Below, piece by piece: positions 38,043 to 46,233 of a DNA stretch of 64,000 nucleotides. Below the pieces are notes generated by a model, which made no database searches, was not told where the DNA came from, and saw only the letters and a program-made list of their open reading frames with translations. This DNA is from a virus. The DNA is taken from positions 1 to 64,000 of the IMG/VR virus record IMGVR_UViG_3300009370_001679. One strand, 5' to 3'. The position numbers and the translations under genes were made by a program. How positions within the stretch are numbered: the first letter of the stretch is position 1; the number at the start of each line of letters is the position of its first letter.

Positions 38043-39766
38043 GCATTAGGGGGCAAGATTTTTTTGGTCATTGCCCACAGTGTGGTACCTCATGTGAAGA
38101 TGAAATAATTAGTCTTGCAAACAAGTTTTGTGAAGGCTTTGTTGCCGAAGCAGGCGATGAAAGTAACAACATCTGGTATGAGATCGTAGAAGAACCCGTG
38201 GGTTGTAACCGAGATAACGGAGACTATTGGGCGTGGACGTACTTTGGCCACATATGTGCTGACCCGTTTCATAATGATCCGTGTGAGAATAGACCGAATA
38301 CTTATGGTAGTCTATTCGAGGGCTGGACGACTTATGACCCTCGGGGAGTTTGGACTCCAATGATTCTTGGGGGAGGGCTAGATGAGGGAGATGGATACAC
38401 AGGTCTCGGCAAAGGCCAATTTCAGTCCAATCAGCGATGGAAATTAACAAATAACTGTAATTATGACTCCTATACAGGCTGCGGCAAGCCTGTCAGCACC
38501 ACAATACCGGGACAATATGGTTCACCCACGTTTGCTGGCAGTATAACGGTAGAAGAATATCACAATGGAAAAAGACAGGTAGAGCTAGGTACATGCTACC
38601 CTCTAGACCCGAGGTGTTCCGAAACAGTATTAGACGCGGATGGAAATCCTGTTACTAGAGGCGGCACAACAATACTAGGAAAAGTATATGACGTATTTAA
38701 CATACAAAATCAATTTGATATCTTTCCCGTCTGTGGTGAGATGGAGGTGCAGGACAGTGGCGATTATTATTATGAGTTTGAGCGCGCCGGAACATTCCAA
38801 TCCCTTGATTCGACTAACGAGCTCTTCTTTCTGCTTCTGAAGTCGGTTTGTTCAGACACATCTATTTCTGAACGGTCTCAACACCCCCATATAGTTGGAA
38901 CCAATAGCCGGAGCAGCGGTAACTTTTGGATCAATCGTGGCGAAAATAGAAGTAGGCAGTTTGATAACCATGAAGAAGTTAAGAAAATCGGGCTCCGCAG
39001 GGAAATCTCTGTAGCAAAGCTTGGCAGCATAACGGAAGTCTATACTTGTGAGGAGTGTGAATATAATAATGACTGGCCCCATGAAGAAACTCAAGAATGC
39101 GTTAATATAATAACTAAGTATAGAGTGTCTCCAGTCTCTGGGTCGTTATTGTACGGCGCCACGTATGACACACTTGAGGAGGCTTTTGATGATCTGAAAT
39201 CGGAAGGAGGCATCCCCTTTTTTGGGTCGTCCAGCTACTTGTCGGGGATGGGTAAAGCTGCTTATAAATATTTAGGTCGAGAGGTAGGTTCCGGATTATT
39301 ATGTGACTCTCAGGTTCTGGCATATGGGAAAACAACGGTTACGCCGTTAAGTCTTCCATCCGACCCACAGCCCGCCGAACCATCCAGTAGCTGGAACAGG
39401 TATTTATATAGCAATCCGGGCCTACCAGAAGACCTTGAGTCTACATTAGGTCGAGAGGTCCGTATTTCATACGGAATCGGTGCCGTCCTACAGGGTCTAA
39501 ATGGAGCCATCAACCTAAACGGTTTCAATGTGTCTACAAATGACGACGCTTTTGATCTTAGTTCTACAGAAAAGTATTATCCTGTTAGTGGCTATTCTCT
39601 AATAGGGGTAGAATTTTATCAAGCGCACCTTTCTTATAACAGCGATGGTGCGGCTATAAATAAAGAGTGGCCTCTTGAGTTTACACGAATATACCAAAAA
39701 CAGCTTGACTTCAACGGCAAAACAATAGACATTCCACCAATGACAACCACTATAACTTTAAAATAA
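38021..39766 (+). CDS. Cysteine-rich tail-tip protein
   Basis: This 581-residue protein begins inside the preceding gene, with AGGAAA upstream. It contains about 20 cysteines, including CPQCGTSC at the start and a CEECEY near residue 350, an unusually high number for a virion protein. These may form zinc knuckles or disulfides. The remainder is Gly/Ser/Tyr-rich and beta-like, ending in strands (FTRIYQKQLDFNGKTIDIP). I recognise no family. Tail-tip location is inferred from gene order, and the cysteines suggest a compact, stabilised host-contact structure. Confidence 0.45.
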   Translation: MEKRADIGIRGQDFFGHCPQCGTSCEDEIISLANKFCEGFVAEAGDESNNIWYEIVEEPVGCNRDNGDYWAWTYFGHICADPFHNDPCENRPNTYGSLFEGWTTYDPRGVWTPMILGGGLDEGDGYTGLGKGQFQSNQRWKLTNNCNYDSYTGCGKPVSTTIPGQYGSPTFAGSITVEEYHNGKRQVELGTCYPLDPRCSETVLDADGNPVTRGGTTILGKVYDVFNIQNQFDIFPVCGEMEVQDSGDYYYEFERAGTFQSLDSTNELFFLLLKSVCSDTSISERSQHPHIVGTNSRSSGNFWINRGENRSRQFDNHEEVKKIGLRREISVAKLGSITEVYTCEECEYNNDWPHEETQECVNIITKYRVSPVSGSLLYGATYDTLEEAFDDLKSEGGIPFFGSSSYLSGMGKAAYKYLGREVGSGLLCDSQVLAYGKTTVTPLSLPSDPQPAEPSSSWNRYLYSNPGLPEDLESTLGREVRISYGIGAVLQGLNGAINLNGFNVSTNDDAFDLSSTEKYYPVSGYSLIGVEFYQAHLSYNSDGAAINKEWPLEFTRIYQKQLDFNGKTIDIPPMTTTITLK

Positions 39767-39776
39767 GGAATTGAAC

Positions 39777-40178
39777 ATGCGAACATGCAAAGAGTGCTCA
39801 GCGAGATTAGTGTGTCATGGTAGCTGTATATGTGCGACCTGTGGGATTCTAAATATGTCTGAGCCACCAATAGAAACGGAACCACCGACAGAACCCGCAG
39901 AGGAGCAAAAAATGCCTTCTGTATTTAAGCAGGCGAAAAACTTTGCTACGTCGGCGGCAAAGCATGTGATGAATAGAGGGCAAAACGTACCTGAGAACTT
40001 AAAAAACGCCCGATTAGAGATATGTAGTGGTTGCGATAAGCTCTCTGGAGATAGATGCTCTGAGTGTGGATGTGTGGTATCAATAAAGGCTGCGTGGGCC
40101 TCAGAAGAGTGTCCAATAGGGAAATGGGAGCGATACGAGCAAACTAGAGGAAAGTGTGGAGGATGTGGAGGAAAATAA
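39777..40178 (+). CDS. Small cysteine-rich zinc-finger protein
   Basis: I choose the ATG at 39777 (AAGGA just upstream) over a TTG six bases earlier. The 133-residue product has 14 cysteines: an N-terminal set (C4, C7, C13, C17, C19, C22), a linker of Pro/Glu, then a C-terminal domain (C83, C86, C94, C97, C99, C112) with the CSGCDKLSGDRCSECGC pattern and a CPIGKW end, and a CGGCGG tail. The C-terminal domain is a small zinc module that I have seen in many phages without known function. A second ATG at 39912 has a strong GAGGAG and would give the zinc module alone (88 residues). Confidence 0.55.
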   Translation: MRTCKECSARLVCHGSCICATCGILNMSEPPIETEPPTEPAEEQKMPSVFKQAKNFATSAAKHVMNRGQNVPENLKNARLEICSGCDKLSGDRCSECGCVVSIKAAWASEECPIGKWERYEQTRGKCGGCGGK

Positions 40179-40204
40179 CTTAAAATTTAACTTAAAACTA
40201 GGCA

Positions 40205-40216
40205 TTTTGTGTATTA
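40205..40216 (+). promoter_or_regulatory. Putative late promoter P5 (TTTTGTGTATTA)
   Basis: TTTTGTGTATTA lies in the 80-bp gap before the stand-alone structural gene, about 43 bp upstream of its ATG. The spacing is like that of P1 and P2, and a terminator lies after the single gene. Confidence 0.6.
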
Positions 40217-40258
40217 CATTATATAGGTGCCCTTAGATGCAAAAAAGGAGATATTATA

Positions 40259-41197
40259 ATGGCAGAAATCACATTTGGTATAGGAACACAGCAAAATATT
40301 GTTGGTTCTGGTTTAGGATTTTACGGTGCCACGTTTGGCTCATCGGTCCAAATCGGATCGTTCCAAGACTCAACATACGTAACTAATGCCGCTGGAACAG
40401 CACAAGGCCCAGCAGCTACGAACATAAAATTTAGTACACCGGGCTCTGGTGAGCCTAGTACAGTAGGGTCAGGTATTCCCCTGACTAAGATGAATTCTGG
40501 AAACAGAACTTTCCATGTTAACTTTGACCACAGCTCTGATGTCAATGTGCAAAACTGTCAGCTAAGAATATATGATAGAACAGACACTAACTTCCCAGCC
40601 TCTGGTGTTGTAACCAAAGTAGCAGAAATTGTTAACTTTGATGGTAAAACAACGGCAGCTTGGACGTCAAGCAACGGCTCTGATAATGTTGCTTATAATA
40701 GTAATTGCTATGGTTCTGGAGACATGTTTTGGTGGGGAGCTCCTTGGCCAGATGCAGGTACATGGCGAGCTGCACAAAACTATTACGATAACTCTTCTGG
40801 CGTTAGATTCCGGAACTTTACCCAGACTGAAGCAACAGCTGGTAATGGTAATGGCGACGAAAGACTTGGTGTAGTAACTGGTGACACTGAAACTGTCGGA
40901 GGTACTGGAGTAGTGGTTCCACTCTTCAATTCTCCCGGTAGTGGTGGGCACTTTGTTAACTCTATTAATACAGATGTTTCCGCCGTACAGCCCAAATGGT
41001 TGCAATACTACGACAGTACGAACAGAGATACCGCAGCTGGCGGAACACCAAATCTCGGAACAAAAACCACGACCAATACTTTTGGCGGAACTGGCTTAGC
41101 AAAAAGACATACTTGGTATGCTGCTCTTTCTGCATCTCCTCTTAGTATCGGTTCTAAGACGCAATATGGACTGTATGTATCTCTAGAGTACCTATAA
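40259..41197 (+). CDS. Abundant structural protein, single-gene transcript
   Basis: This 312-residue protein has a very strong AAAAAGGAG ribosome site, its own promoter motif and its own terminator, which together mark a highly expressed product. It is Gly/Ser/Thr/Asn-rich with many aromatics and beta patterning (NRTFHVNFDHSSDVNVQNCQ, KTQYGLYVSLEYL at the end), and has three Cys at most. No family is recognised. Independent, strong expression suggests a protein needed in many copies: a capsid decoration, a tail or whisker adhesin, or a second tube-type protein. Fold prediction would be the way to choose among these. Confidence 0.55.
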   Translation: MAEITFGIGTQQNIVGSGLGFYGATFGSSVQIGSFQDSTYVTNAAGTAQGPAATNIKFSTPGSGEPSTVGSGIPLTKMNSGNRTFHVNFDHSSDVNVQNCQLRIYDRTDTNFPASGVVTKVAEIVNFDGKTTAAWTSSNGSDNVAYNSNCYGSGDMFWWGAPWPDAGTWRAAQNYYDNSSGVRFRNFTQTEATAGNGNGDERLGVVTGDTETVGGTGVVVPLFNSPGSGGHFVNSINTDVSAVQPKWLQYYDSTNRDTAAGGTPNLGTKTTTNTFGGTGLAKRHTWYAALSASPLSIGSKTQYGLYVSLEYL

Positions 41198-41221
41198 AGC
41201 TTGAGCCTTTTGGTCCATTAT

Positions 41222-41253
41222 AAAGCCCTTCACTCGCGTGTGGGGCTTTTTTT
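41222..41253 (+). terminator. Rightward intrinsic terminator
   Basis: AAAGCCC (41222-41228) pairs with GGGCTTT in the 3' arm, around a 13-base loop, and seven T follow. It ends the rightward virion arm. Confidence 0.8.
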
Positions 41254-41259
41254 ATGCAC

Positions 41260-41294
41260 AAAAAAACCCCGCCCAAGAATTAACTTGAGCGAGG
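41260..41294 (-). terminator. Leftward intrinsic terminator
   Basis: On the minus strand CCTCGCTCAAG pairs with CTTGGGCGGGG (11 bp with two G-U pairs, six-base loop), followed by a T-run (A-run on the plus strand at 41260-41266). It ends the leftward arm 23 bases after the last gene. Confidence 0.8.
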
Positions 41295-41316
41295 TAGCCC
41301 TAACCGGAGCTTCCCT

Positions 41317-41646
41317 TTATTCAAGGGATTTGGTCTTAGGATTCCACTTCTGCCAACCGCCATTATCGATCCAGTTGCCATCAGCATCTTTTCTTCGGGG
41401 GAATAAACCACCGCCCTGCTTGTTTGCACCAAACTGAAGTTTAGCATTACAGTCCATACATCGCAGCTCGTAGTACTCGTTACCTTCATTTTCTCTTACG
41501 ACAAAACGTAGGTTTTCAGAACCACACTTCCCACAGGCAGATTCGCCGAATACTTCCTGAAAGACAGCAATCTGTTTCCAGACGTCTCGTACTGTCTCAC
41601 CATCAAATTCTACGCTCAGCTTGCTTAAATTATAGTTTACCTTCAT
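41317..41646 (-). CDS. Zinc-ribbon protein of the replication/recombination arm
   Basis: I choose the ATG at 41646, which has GGAG about ten bases upstream, over a TTG 15 bases earlier. The 109-residue product has one zinc ribbon, C38/C41 (CGKCGSE) and C63/C66 (CMDCNAKL), with a beta hairpin between (LRFVVRENEGNEYYELRC). The C-terminus (GGGLFPRR onward) is basic and Trp-containing. Proteins of this kind sit next to single-strand annealing genes in a number of phages. Here the putative annealing gene ends two bases upstream, so a DNA-contacting helper role is likely but unproven. Confidence 0.55.
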   Translation of the reverse strand: MKVNYNLSKLSVEFDGETVRDVWKQIAVFQEVFGESACGKCGSENLRFVVRENEGNEYYELRCMDCNAKLQFGANKQGGGLFPRRKDADGNWIDNGGWQKWNPKTKSLE

Positions 41647-41648
41647 CT

Positions 41649-42422
41649 TTATGATCTCCAATTCTTGTTATAGCCCAGTATGTTTTCAGGTATAACTTGC
41701 TGTTTAGTTTGATACTTGTTAAGGACTCCGAGCATTGCGGCAGCTTTGGTTTTCTCCACTATCTCAATTGACTCATAATCGCCCTCTCCAGAATTTACAA
41801 ACTTCATGACATTGATATCTAGTTGTCTACACTTGTTATCAATAAAATTAATTTGTGAAGAGCTTACAATAGCGCCTTCATCCCATTCCCCATCGGTGGG
41901 GTTATCCTTTTGTACACTTTGTTGAACAATAGATACAATATCTTTTCTTGCCAATTCCTCAGCAGCTAAACATCGCACCTTTAATGCTTTTCTAAGTGCC
42001 CTTCCTTCTGCTCGCGTACTCGCTGTGGCAACAGGGTGTGCACAGAATAAATCATCTGTGTTCCCATGCCATACGTCTGCAACTTCCTTAAAAACCCTTA
42101 GCTCTCCAGAGTTCATCCAGTTGAAAACAACCTTATAAACTACCGTAGCTCTTCCGGGCCCATTTCCGTCCATAGCTGGAAAAACCTGATCGGGGCCAGA
42201 CTCAATTACGTCACCAAGCAATAGCTCAGATACACGTCTTAGTCCAGCACAAATAGGGTTTTTGTCTATCAGCTCATTCCTTTGAAAATGTGACATCACA
42301 TAATCGCTCCAACCTTCACTACCGTAAGCTACTGCGTCTGAATCCGTTTCCTCTTCTGGAATCAAAACATCTTCGGTAATACTATCAACATCAAATAATT
42401 CTGTTTCAACTTGCTCTGGCAT
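41649..42422 (-). CDS. Putative single-strand annealing protein (ERF/Rad52-like, tentative)
   Basis: The start is placed at the ATG at 42422 (GGAG about 11 bases upstream), directly after the endonuclease stop, giving 257 residues. An acidic N-terminus is followed by a mixed alpha/beta core. The core has strands (ATVVYKVVFNWM, LRVFKEVADVW) and a helix ATASTRAEGRALRKALKVRC at about 132-151, which resembles the helix of ERF/Rad52-type annealing proteins. A separate C-terminal domain (about 187-240, SSSQINFIDNKCRQLDI) is like the small helical ends of those proteins. Location next to a zinc-ribbon gene and near replication genes supports DNA recombination. The family call is by eye and uncertain. 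Confidence 0.45.
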   Translation of the reverse strand: MPEQVETELFDVDSITEDVLIPEEETDSDAVAYGSEGWSDYVMSHFQRNELIDKNPICAGLRRVSELLLGDVIESGPDQVFPAMDGNGPGRATVVYKVVFNWMNSGELRVFKEVADVWHGNTDDLFCAHPVATASTRAEGRALRKALKVRCLAAEELARKDIVSIVQQSVQKDNPTDGEWDEGAIVSSSQINFIDNKCRQLDINVMKFVNSGEGDYESIEIVEKTKAAAMLGVLNKYQTKQQVIPENILGYNKNWRS

Positions 42423-42423
42423 A

Positions 42424-43194
42424 TCAACAAATCTCCAATTCAATAAGTCTTTTGTTCTTAGATGGGAATTTTTTCTCTACTTGCTGAAGAACAGGTTCAA
42501 CAAGTTCCCACAACCTTCTACCAACCGAACGGGTGAACGTAGGGCATAGGTACTTTACTCTAATTACACAATAGCCTCTTTTGACAAGAACGCCATTCTT
42601 AATTATATCGTGTTTTACATAACCCCGTAACATCTTTTCTCCAAAAACTGGCTCAAAGTGTTGGGGCCCATCTACCTCTATTATAGTCGAAAGCTCGGGC
42701 AAAAACAAGTCCATTTCATATTTTGTACCTTCTATTAGGTCTTTTTTATGAAGGATAACTTCCCTGCCTGATGCGTGAATTTTTTCATAAAGGAGTCTTT
42801 CGGGCTTTGAACCTTCCTTGATTGTTAGCAATAAAGCTTTAGCCGCCTTACTGCGTAACTCCTCCTTGTCGTGATCAGACATGTTTTCCCATTGCTCTTT
42901 AGCAAGGGCAGATCTGCGTTTACGTTCTTTTTTTGGCAAGTCCGCCCACGCCTTTTCCAGACTGATACTAATTTTATCTTTAACCTTTTCGGTTCTAGTC
43001 TTTCCCTTTGTTGGGTGGGAATGTCTACCAGACTTTAAAGCCTCTTTTTGAGCCTCGCTTTTGCTGCGTAACTCAACACCATTAGATATTAACACTCTGC
43101 GTATTTTATTGGGATACGTGTCAAAGTTATCTGCAATGGCTTTCGTGCTTAGGTTATTTTTTGTATACATTTCTATTACTGTTTTTACGTCCAT
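42424..43194 (-). CDS. Free-standing homing endonuclease (EDxHD type)
   Basis: This 256-residue protein has a GGAG ribosome site. Residues 1-40 form a helix-turn-helix of the resolvase sort (AIADNFDTYPNKIRRVL). Residues about 60-125 are basic NUMOD3-like helices. Residues 155-215 are a nuclease related to Vsr and the PD-(D/E)xK superfamily: Asp162, then EVDGPQH (173-179) and KHD (194-196), with GYCVIRVKY as the final strand. This arrangement is that of the EDxHD family exemplified by I-Bth0305I. It lies between the putative annealing gene and the sugar cluster, overlaps both neighbours closely, and is not inside an intron or intein that I can see. Confidence 0.75.
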   Translation of the reverse strand: MDVKTVIEMYTKNNLSTKAIADNFDTYPNKIRRVLISNGVELRSKSEAQKEALKSGRHSHPTKGKTRTEKVKDKISISLEKAWADLPKKERKRRSALAKEQWENMSDHDKEELRSKAAKALLLTIKEGSKPERLLYEKIHASGREVILHKKDLIEGTKYEMDLFLPELSTIIEVDGPQHFEPVFGEKMLRGYVKHDIIKNGVLVKRGYCVIRVKYLCPTFTRSVGRRLWELVEPVLQQVEKKFPSKNKRLIELEIC

Positions 43195-43646
43195 AGTATT
43201 TTCTCCATTTTCTCCATGTCCCAGTCATCAACGACACCTGCGACTTTTTTGTTAGAGTAGTTTTCAAACAGCTCCTTGTGGGAGTAGCTTCTAGTTATTA
43301 TATTAAGTTCCGGGTTTCTTACAACAGATGAAACATAGTTAAAGTCCATCGGCTTCCTTAACCATTCTAAGTCCCATAGATATAGGAATTTCTTGGCATT
43401 GTTCTTTGTCTTTATCATCATGTTCGCACAATCAACACTTGTCGCAATCGCGACCCCATCAAATTTAGCATAATAAGAAATATTCATACATGCGAAAAAT
43501 GGTGTTATTGGAGCCGCACTTAATGTGCTATAAAAACACATAGGTGAACAGTCCGTATTCTCCTTCATTTTATTAAAAGCCTTTATAAGGTAATAAGACT
43601 CTTGTGAGGTTGACAGTGTTTCAATTATCGCCGCTATCTTTTTCAT
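43185..43646 (-). CDS. Short glycosyltransferase-like protein, possibly truncated
   Basis: This 153-residue protein overlaps the upstream gene by four bases (ATGA). The pattern of alternating strands and helices, with YLWDLEWLRKPMDFNYVSSV and KKVAGVVDDWDMEKMEKIL, resembles the N-terminal Rossmann half of GT-B glycosyltransferases. The nucleotide-sugar-binding half is missing. It may be a remnant, an accessory subunit, or a small family of its own. Frame integrity and ribosome site suggest it is still expressed. The endonuclease gene beginning at its 3' end may have arrived at this boundary. Confidence 0.45.
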   Translation of the reverse strand: MKKIAAIIETLSTSQESYYLIKAFNKMKENTDCSPMCFYSTLSAAPITPFFACMNISYYAKFDGVAIATSVDCANMMIKTKNNAKKFLYLWDLEWLRKPMDFNYVSSVVRNPELNIITRSYSHKELFENYSNKKVAGVVDDWDMEKMEKILWT

Positions 43647-44404
43647 GCTAGTATTTTGTTCTTCCAGTAAGAGAATGACAATTTATTAAGTTTATATTCT
43701 TTGGTTTGCATATCCTTGTATTCTTTTTTAAGTCTATCCTCTGTGACCTCATTCCAGTCCTCGATAAACAACACGGGCAAACCTTCTAGGCACTCATGAG
43801 TTATGTATTTTTTAACAATAGGAATACACCCAAGATACAGAGCCTCCCATATTCTGTGTGTATCTATCCCGTTTCCTCTTGGGCACAGGCAAAAAGCATA
43901 CTCTCGCAAGTGATTGACATATCTTTCAAAATTTTGTCCGTTTATAGATAGCCCATAGTCTGCAAAAACTGTCCCTAAATGCAATTTGTGCAATAAATCG
44001 TGCCTCTCTTCATGTGTCGATGGGTTAAACTGGGTAAAAGCCCGCACCTTTCTATTGCCTAAAAGTGGGGCGTTTTTCATTATATTTCTTTTTTGAGGGT
44101 GCCAGTGGTTATTCTCTAATCCAATGGGCAGAGGGTGGACTCTAGGGTGCTTAAAACCGAGGTTTTGAGCATACCAAACAACTAAATTATCGGGCACTTT
44201 ACACTCTTTTATCTCTACATCACTATTATGTGTCAATAGCTTAAACTGATTGTCTGGATGCTTGAGAATAAAATCCAATACCTCTTCATGATTATCAGAG
44301 GCTGTGTACATTAAAGACACGCTTTTTTTGGGAATTTTTTCACCAAATTTAAAATCACATGTATTTTTAAACTTTTCTCCATCTACCTCATCTACAGGGT
44401 ACAT
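43643..44404 (-). CDS. Exostosin-like glycosyltransferase
   Basis: This 253-residue protein starts inside the upstream gene after a GCAGGAG. It contains the signature of the exostosin (GT47-like) family at residues 172-197: CLCPRGNGIDTHRIWEALYL followed by GCIPIV. In that family this segment binds the nucleotide sugar. The length is that of a compact single-domain version. It has no membrane anchor and would act in the cytoplasm on a glycan or protein acceptor. A second exostosin-like gene lies at 47153-47977. Confidence 0.8.
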   Translation of the reverse strand: MYPVDEVDGEKFKNTCDFKFGEKIPKKSVSLMYTASDNHEEVLDFILKHPDNQFKLLTHNSDVEIKECKVPDNLVVWYAQNLGFKHPRVHPLPIGLENNHWHPQKRNIMKNAPLLGNRKVRAFTQFNPSTHEERHDLLHKLHLGTVFADYGLSINGQNFERYVNHLREYAFCLCPRGNGIDTHRIWEALYLGCIPIVKKYITHECLEGLPVLFIEDWNEVTEDRLKKEYKDMQTKEYKLNKLSFSYWKNKILA

Positions 44405-45075
44405 TCATACACTCCTGCTGTGCTTAACTGGCTGCATAGATATGGGTTAGTGTGCCAAACCTTTAAGTTGTTTTCTTTAAAGTGATAGTTGAGTTCCCAA
44501 TCAATAGAAGTGCATATTGTGGTGAATGTGCCGAGAACCTTCTCTGCCGCACCTTTTGTTAGAGCATAGGAAGATGTGCAGTTCGTGGCGGGATGGTCAA
44601 CGAGCAATAGGTTTCTATAAGACCCGCAAACTCTATCGGCAACAAGGCTATGGTCAAAACCCCCACCAAAGAACAGGGCGTCATGGGGAACCCCTTCTGC
44701 TGTATGTAGAGAGTTAATAATATCTTTTTTGGTTCCGTGAAACACAACATCGTCTTCCAAAAAGACTGCATTATCATAATCAGAAGATACCAAGTCTTCC
44801 ATACATTTTATATGTTTTATACATAAGGATATATGCCCCATCGTTGGCCCTTTATACCCATCATAATCGACCTCCTCATACATACCTAAAGTTCTCTCTT
44901 TAAAGAGATCTAAATCAGTGGTACAATATGTGTCGATGACGGCTTCTGATAATTCATTTTTATCATAGTCAGTATACCATGTGGCCTCAATTTCCATCTC
45001 CTCTAGAATAGGCTCTAGCCTAGCTCGCCGCTCAACGTTCTTTTTGTAGTGCATAACATAAAATTTTGTCTTCAT
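44392..45075 (-). CDS. GT25-family glycosyltransferase
   Basis: This 227-residue protein matches the pattern of LPS-type GT25 enzymes: an N-terminal strand with MHYKKNVERRARL, GHISLCIKHIKCME at 80-93 and a catalytic LEDDV at 106-110. The DD would bind the metal and the nucleotide sugar. The C-terminal region (DWELNYHFKEN onward) fits the acceptor side. Such enzymes often add galactose or other hexoses to lipopolysaccharide, although the donor here cannot be read from sequence. The start codon follows the preceding stop directly (TAAATG). Confidence 0.75.
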   Translation of the reverse strand: MKTKFYVMHYKKNVERRARLEPILEEMEIEATWYTDYDKNELSEAVIDTYCTTDLDLFKERTLGMYEEVDYDGYKGPTMGHISLCIKHIKCMEDLVSSDYDNAVFLEDDVVFHGTKKDIINSLHTAEGVPHDALFFGGGFDHSLVADRVCGSYRNLLLVDHPATNCTSSYALTKGAAEKVLGTFTTICTSIDWELNYHFKENNLKVWHTNPYLCSQLSTAGVYECTL

Positions 45076-46233
45076 TTATACCATCCTGTTGATTATAGAA
45101 CAAATTCTCTTAATGTCTTTATACCTTAGGTCTTGGTGATTGGGAATATACATTCCATATTTTTCCACAATGTTCGCATTGACCATTGGCTCTTCCCCAT
45201 AGAGGTTGACCCATGCTGGCTGAAGACCCATGCTACCAGCTACAAGAGGGCGACACTCAATTTTTTTATTGTTTAACTCCCTGTAAACTTCTTGCTTATT
45301 TTCCAAGATAAGAGGAAAACCCATGTTAGATATAACCTCTTGAGTTCTCTCCGGCTTTGGAAACCAGATTTTTTGATTTAAGTTATTATAATAGTCGTAA
45401 TAGTTTTCCTCGCGCGTTCTTGATATATGGTTTATTTTAGGTATCTGGTTAAGACCTATGAAAGCTTGTAGGTCTGTTGCCCTCAAGTTGAATCCTGCGT
45501 AGTAAAATTTATATAGCGAATCAAAGTCGTCCACTCCATATTTCTGTCTATATTTTTCTTTAGAGTCTTGGCTTAGGTCTCTATCCCAACCGTGACTTCT
45601 AATCATCTTTACAACGTCCGCAAAATCGCTATTATCGGTACAAACCATCCCTCCCTCAATAGTTGAGATATGATGGCCAAAGTAAAACGAAAATGAGCTA
45701 GCGAAACCAAACGTGCCAAGCATCTTGCCGGACGTTCTAGATCCTAAGCTTTCGCAGGTATCTTCAATTACCAGTATGTCATTCTGGTTGCATATTTTGA
45801 TAATCTTCTCTATAGAGGAGTCAAGTCCTAATACATGTACGAGCATAACTGCGGCAGGCTGCTCTTTAATTATAATCTCCGATAGATGATCGACATCCAG
45901 CCCTAAGTTTTTCATATTGCAGTCACAGAGTATCGGGTCTAAACCAAACTGTATAGCAGGAAAGATAGTTGTTGACCAAGAAACCTGCGGAACTACTATC
46001 TTGGAGTTTCTAAGAAGCCCCATCTGCTTGAGGGCGGACACTATTAAAAGGTTTGCCGAAGAACCAGAATTACAATATATGGAATGTTTACACCCTAGAT
46101 ATTCGGAGAATTTTTCCTCGAACTCTACTGTCTTAGCCCCTTTTGTTAATTGAGGCATTTTTCTTAGCCAGCCGATAAGAGAGTTTATATCCCTTTCGTC
46201 TATAATGTCTGAACATAGTTTAATTGGTTTCAT
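45076..46233 (-). CDS. colD: ColD-like PLP-dependent 3-dehydratase (3-deoxysugar synthesis)
   Basis: This 385-residue protein belongs to the DegT/DnrJ/EryC1/StrS fold: NSGSSANLL at 55-63 for the cofactor phosphate and IEDTCESLG at 156-164 for the pyridine ring. Where aminotransferases have the PLP-binding Lys, it has FYFGHHISTIEGG, with His187-His188. That His is the mark of the dehydratases ColD (GDP-4-keto-6-deoxymannose to its 3-deoxy product) and RfbH. Length is close to ColD (388) and lacks the iron-sulfur region of RfbH. In the colitose pathway ColC follows, and a homologue of it (51182-52168) is present here. Substrate is inferred. Confidence 0.8.
   Translation of the reverse strand: MKPIKLCSDIIDERDINSLIGWLRKMPQLTKGAKTVEFEEKFSEYLGCKHSIYCNSGSSANLLIVSALKQMGLLRNSKIVVPQVSWSTTIFPAIQFGLDPILCDCNMKNLGLDVDHLSEIIIKEQPAAVMLVHVLGLDSSIEKIIKICNQNDILVIEDTCESLGSRTSGKMLGTFGFASSFSFYFGHHISTIEGGMVCTDNSDFADVVKMIRSHGWDRDLSQDSKEKYRQKYGVDDFDSLYKFYYAGFNLRATDLQAFIGLNQIPKINHISRTREENYYDYYNNLNQKIWFPKPERTQEVISNMGFPLILENKQEVYRELNNKKIECRPLVAGSMGLQPAWVNLYGEEPMVNANIVEKYGMYIPNHQDLRYKDIKRICSIINRMV

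Noticed and set aside
41201-41437. Short plus-strand gene after the last structural gene
   Set aside because: It would run through both terminators and the end of the leftward zinc-ribbon gene, and has no good ribosome site.
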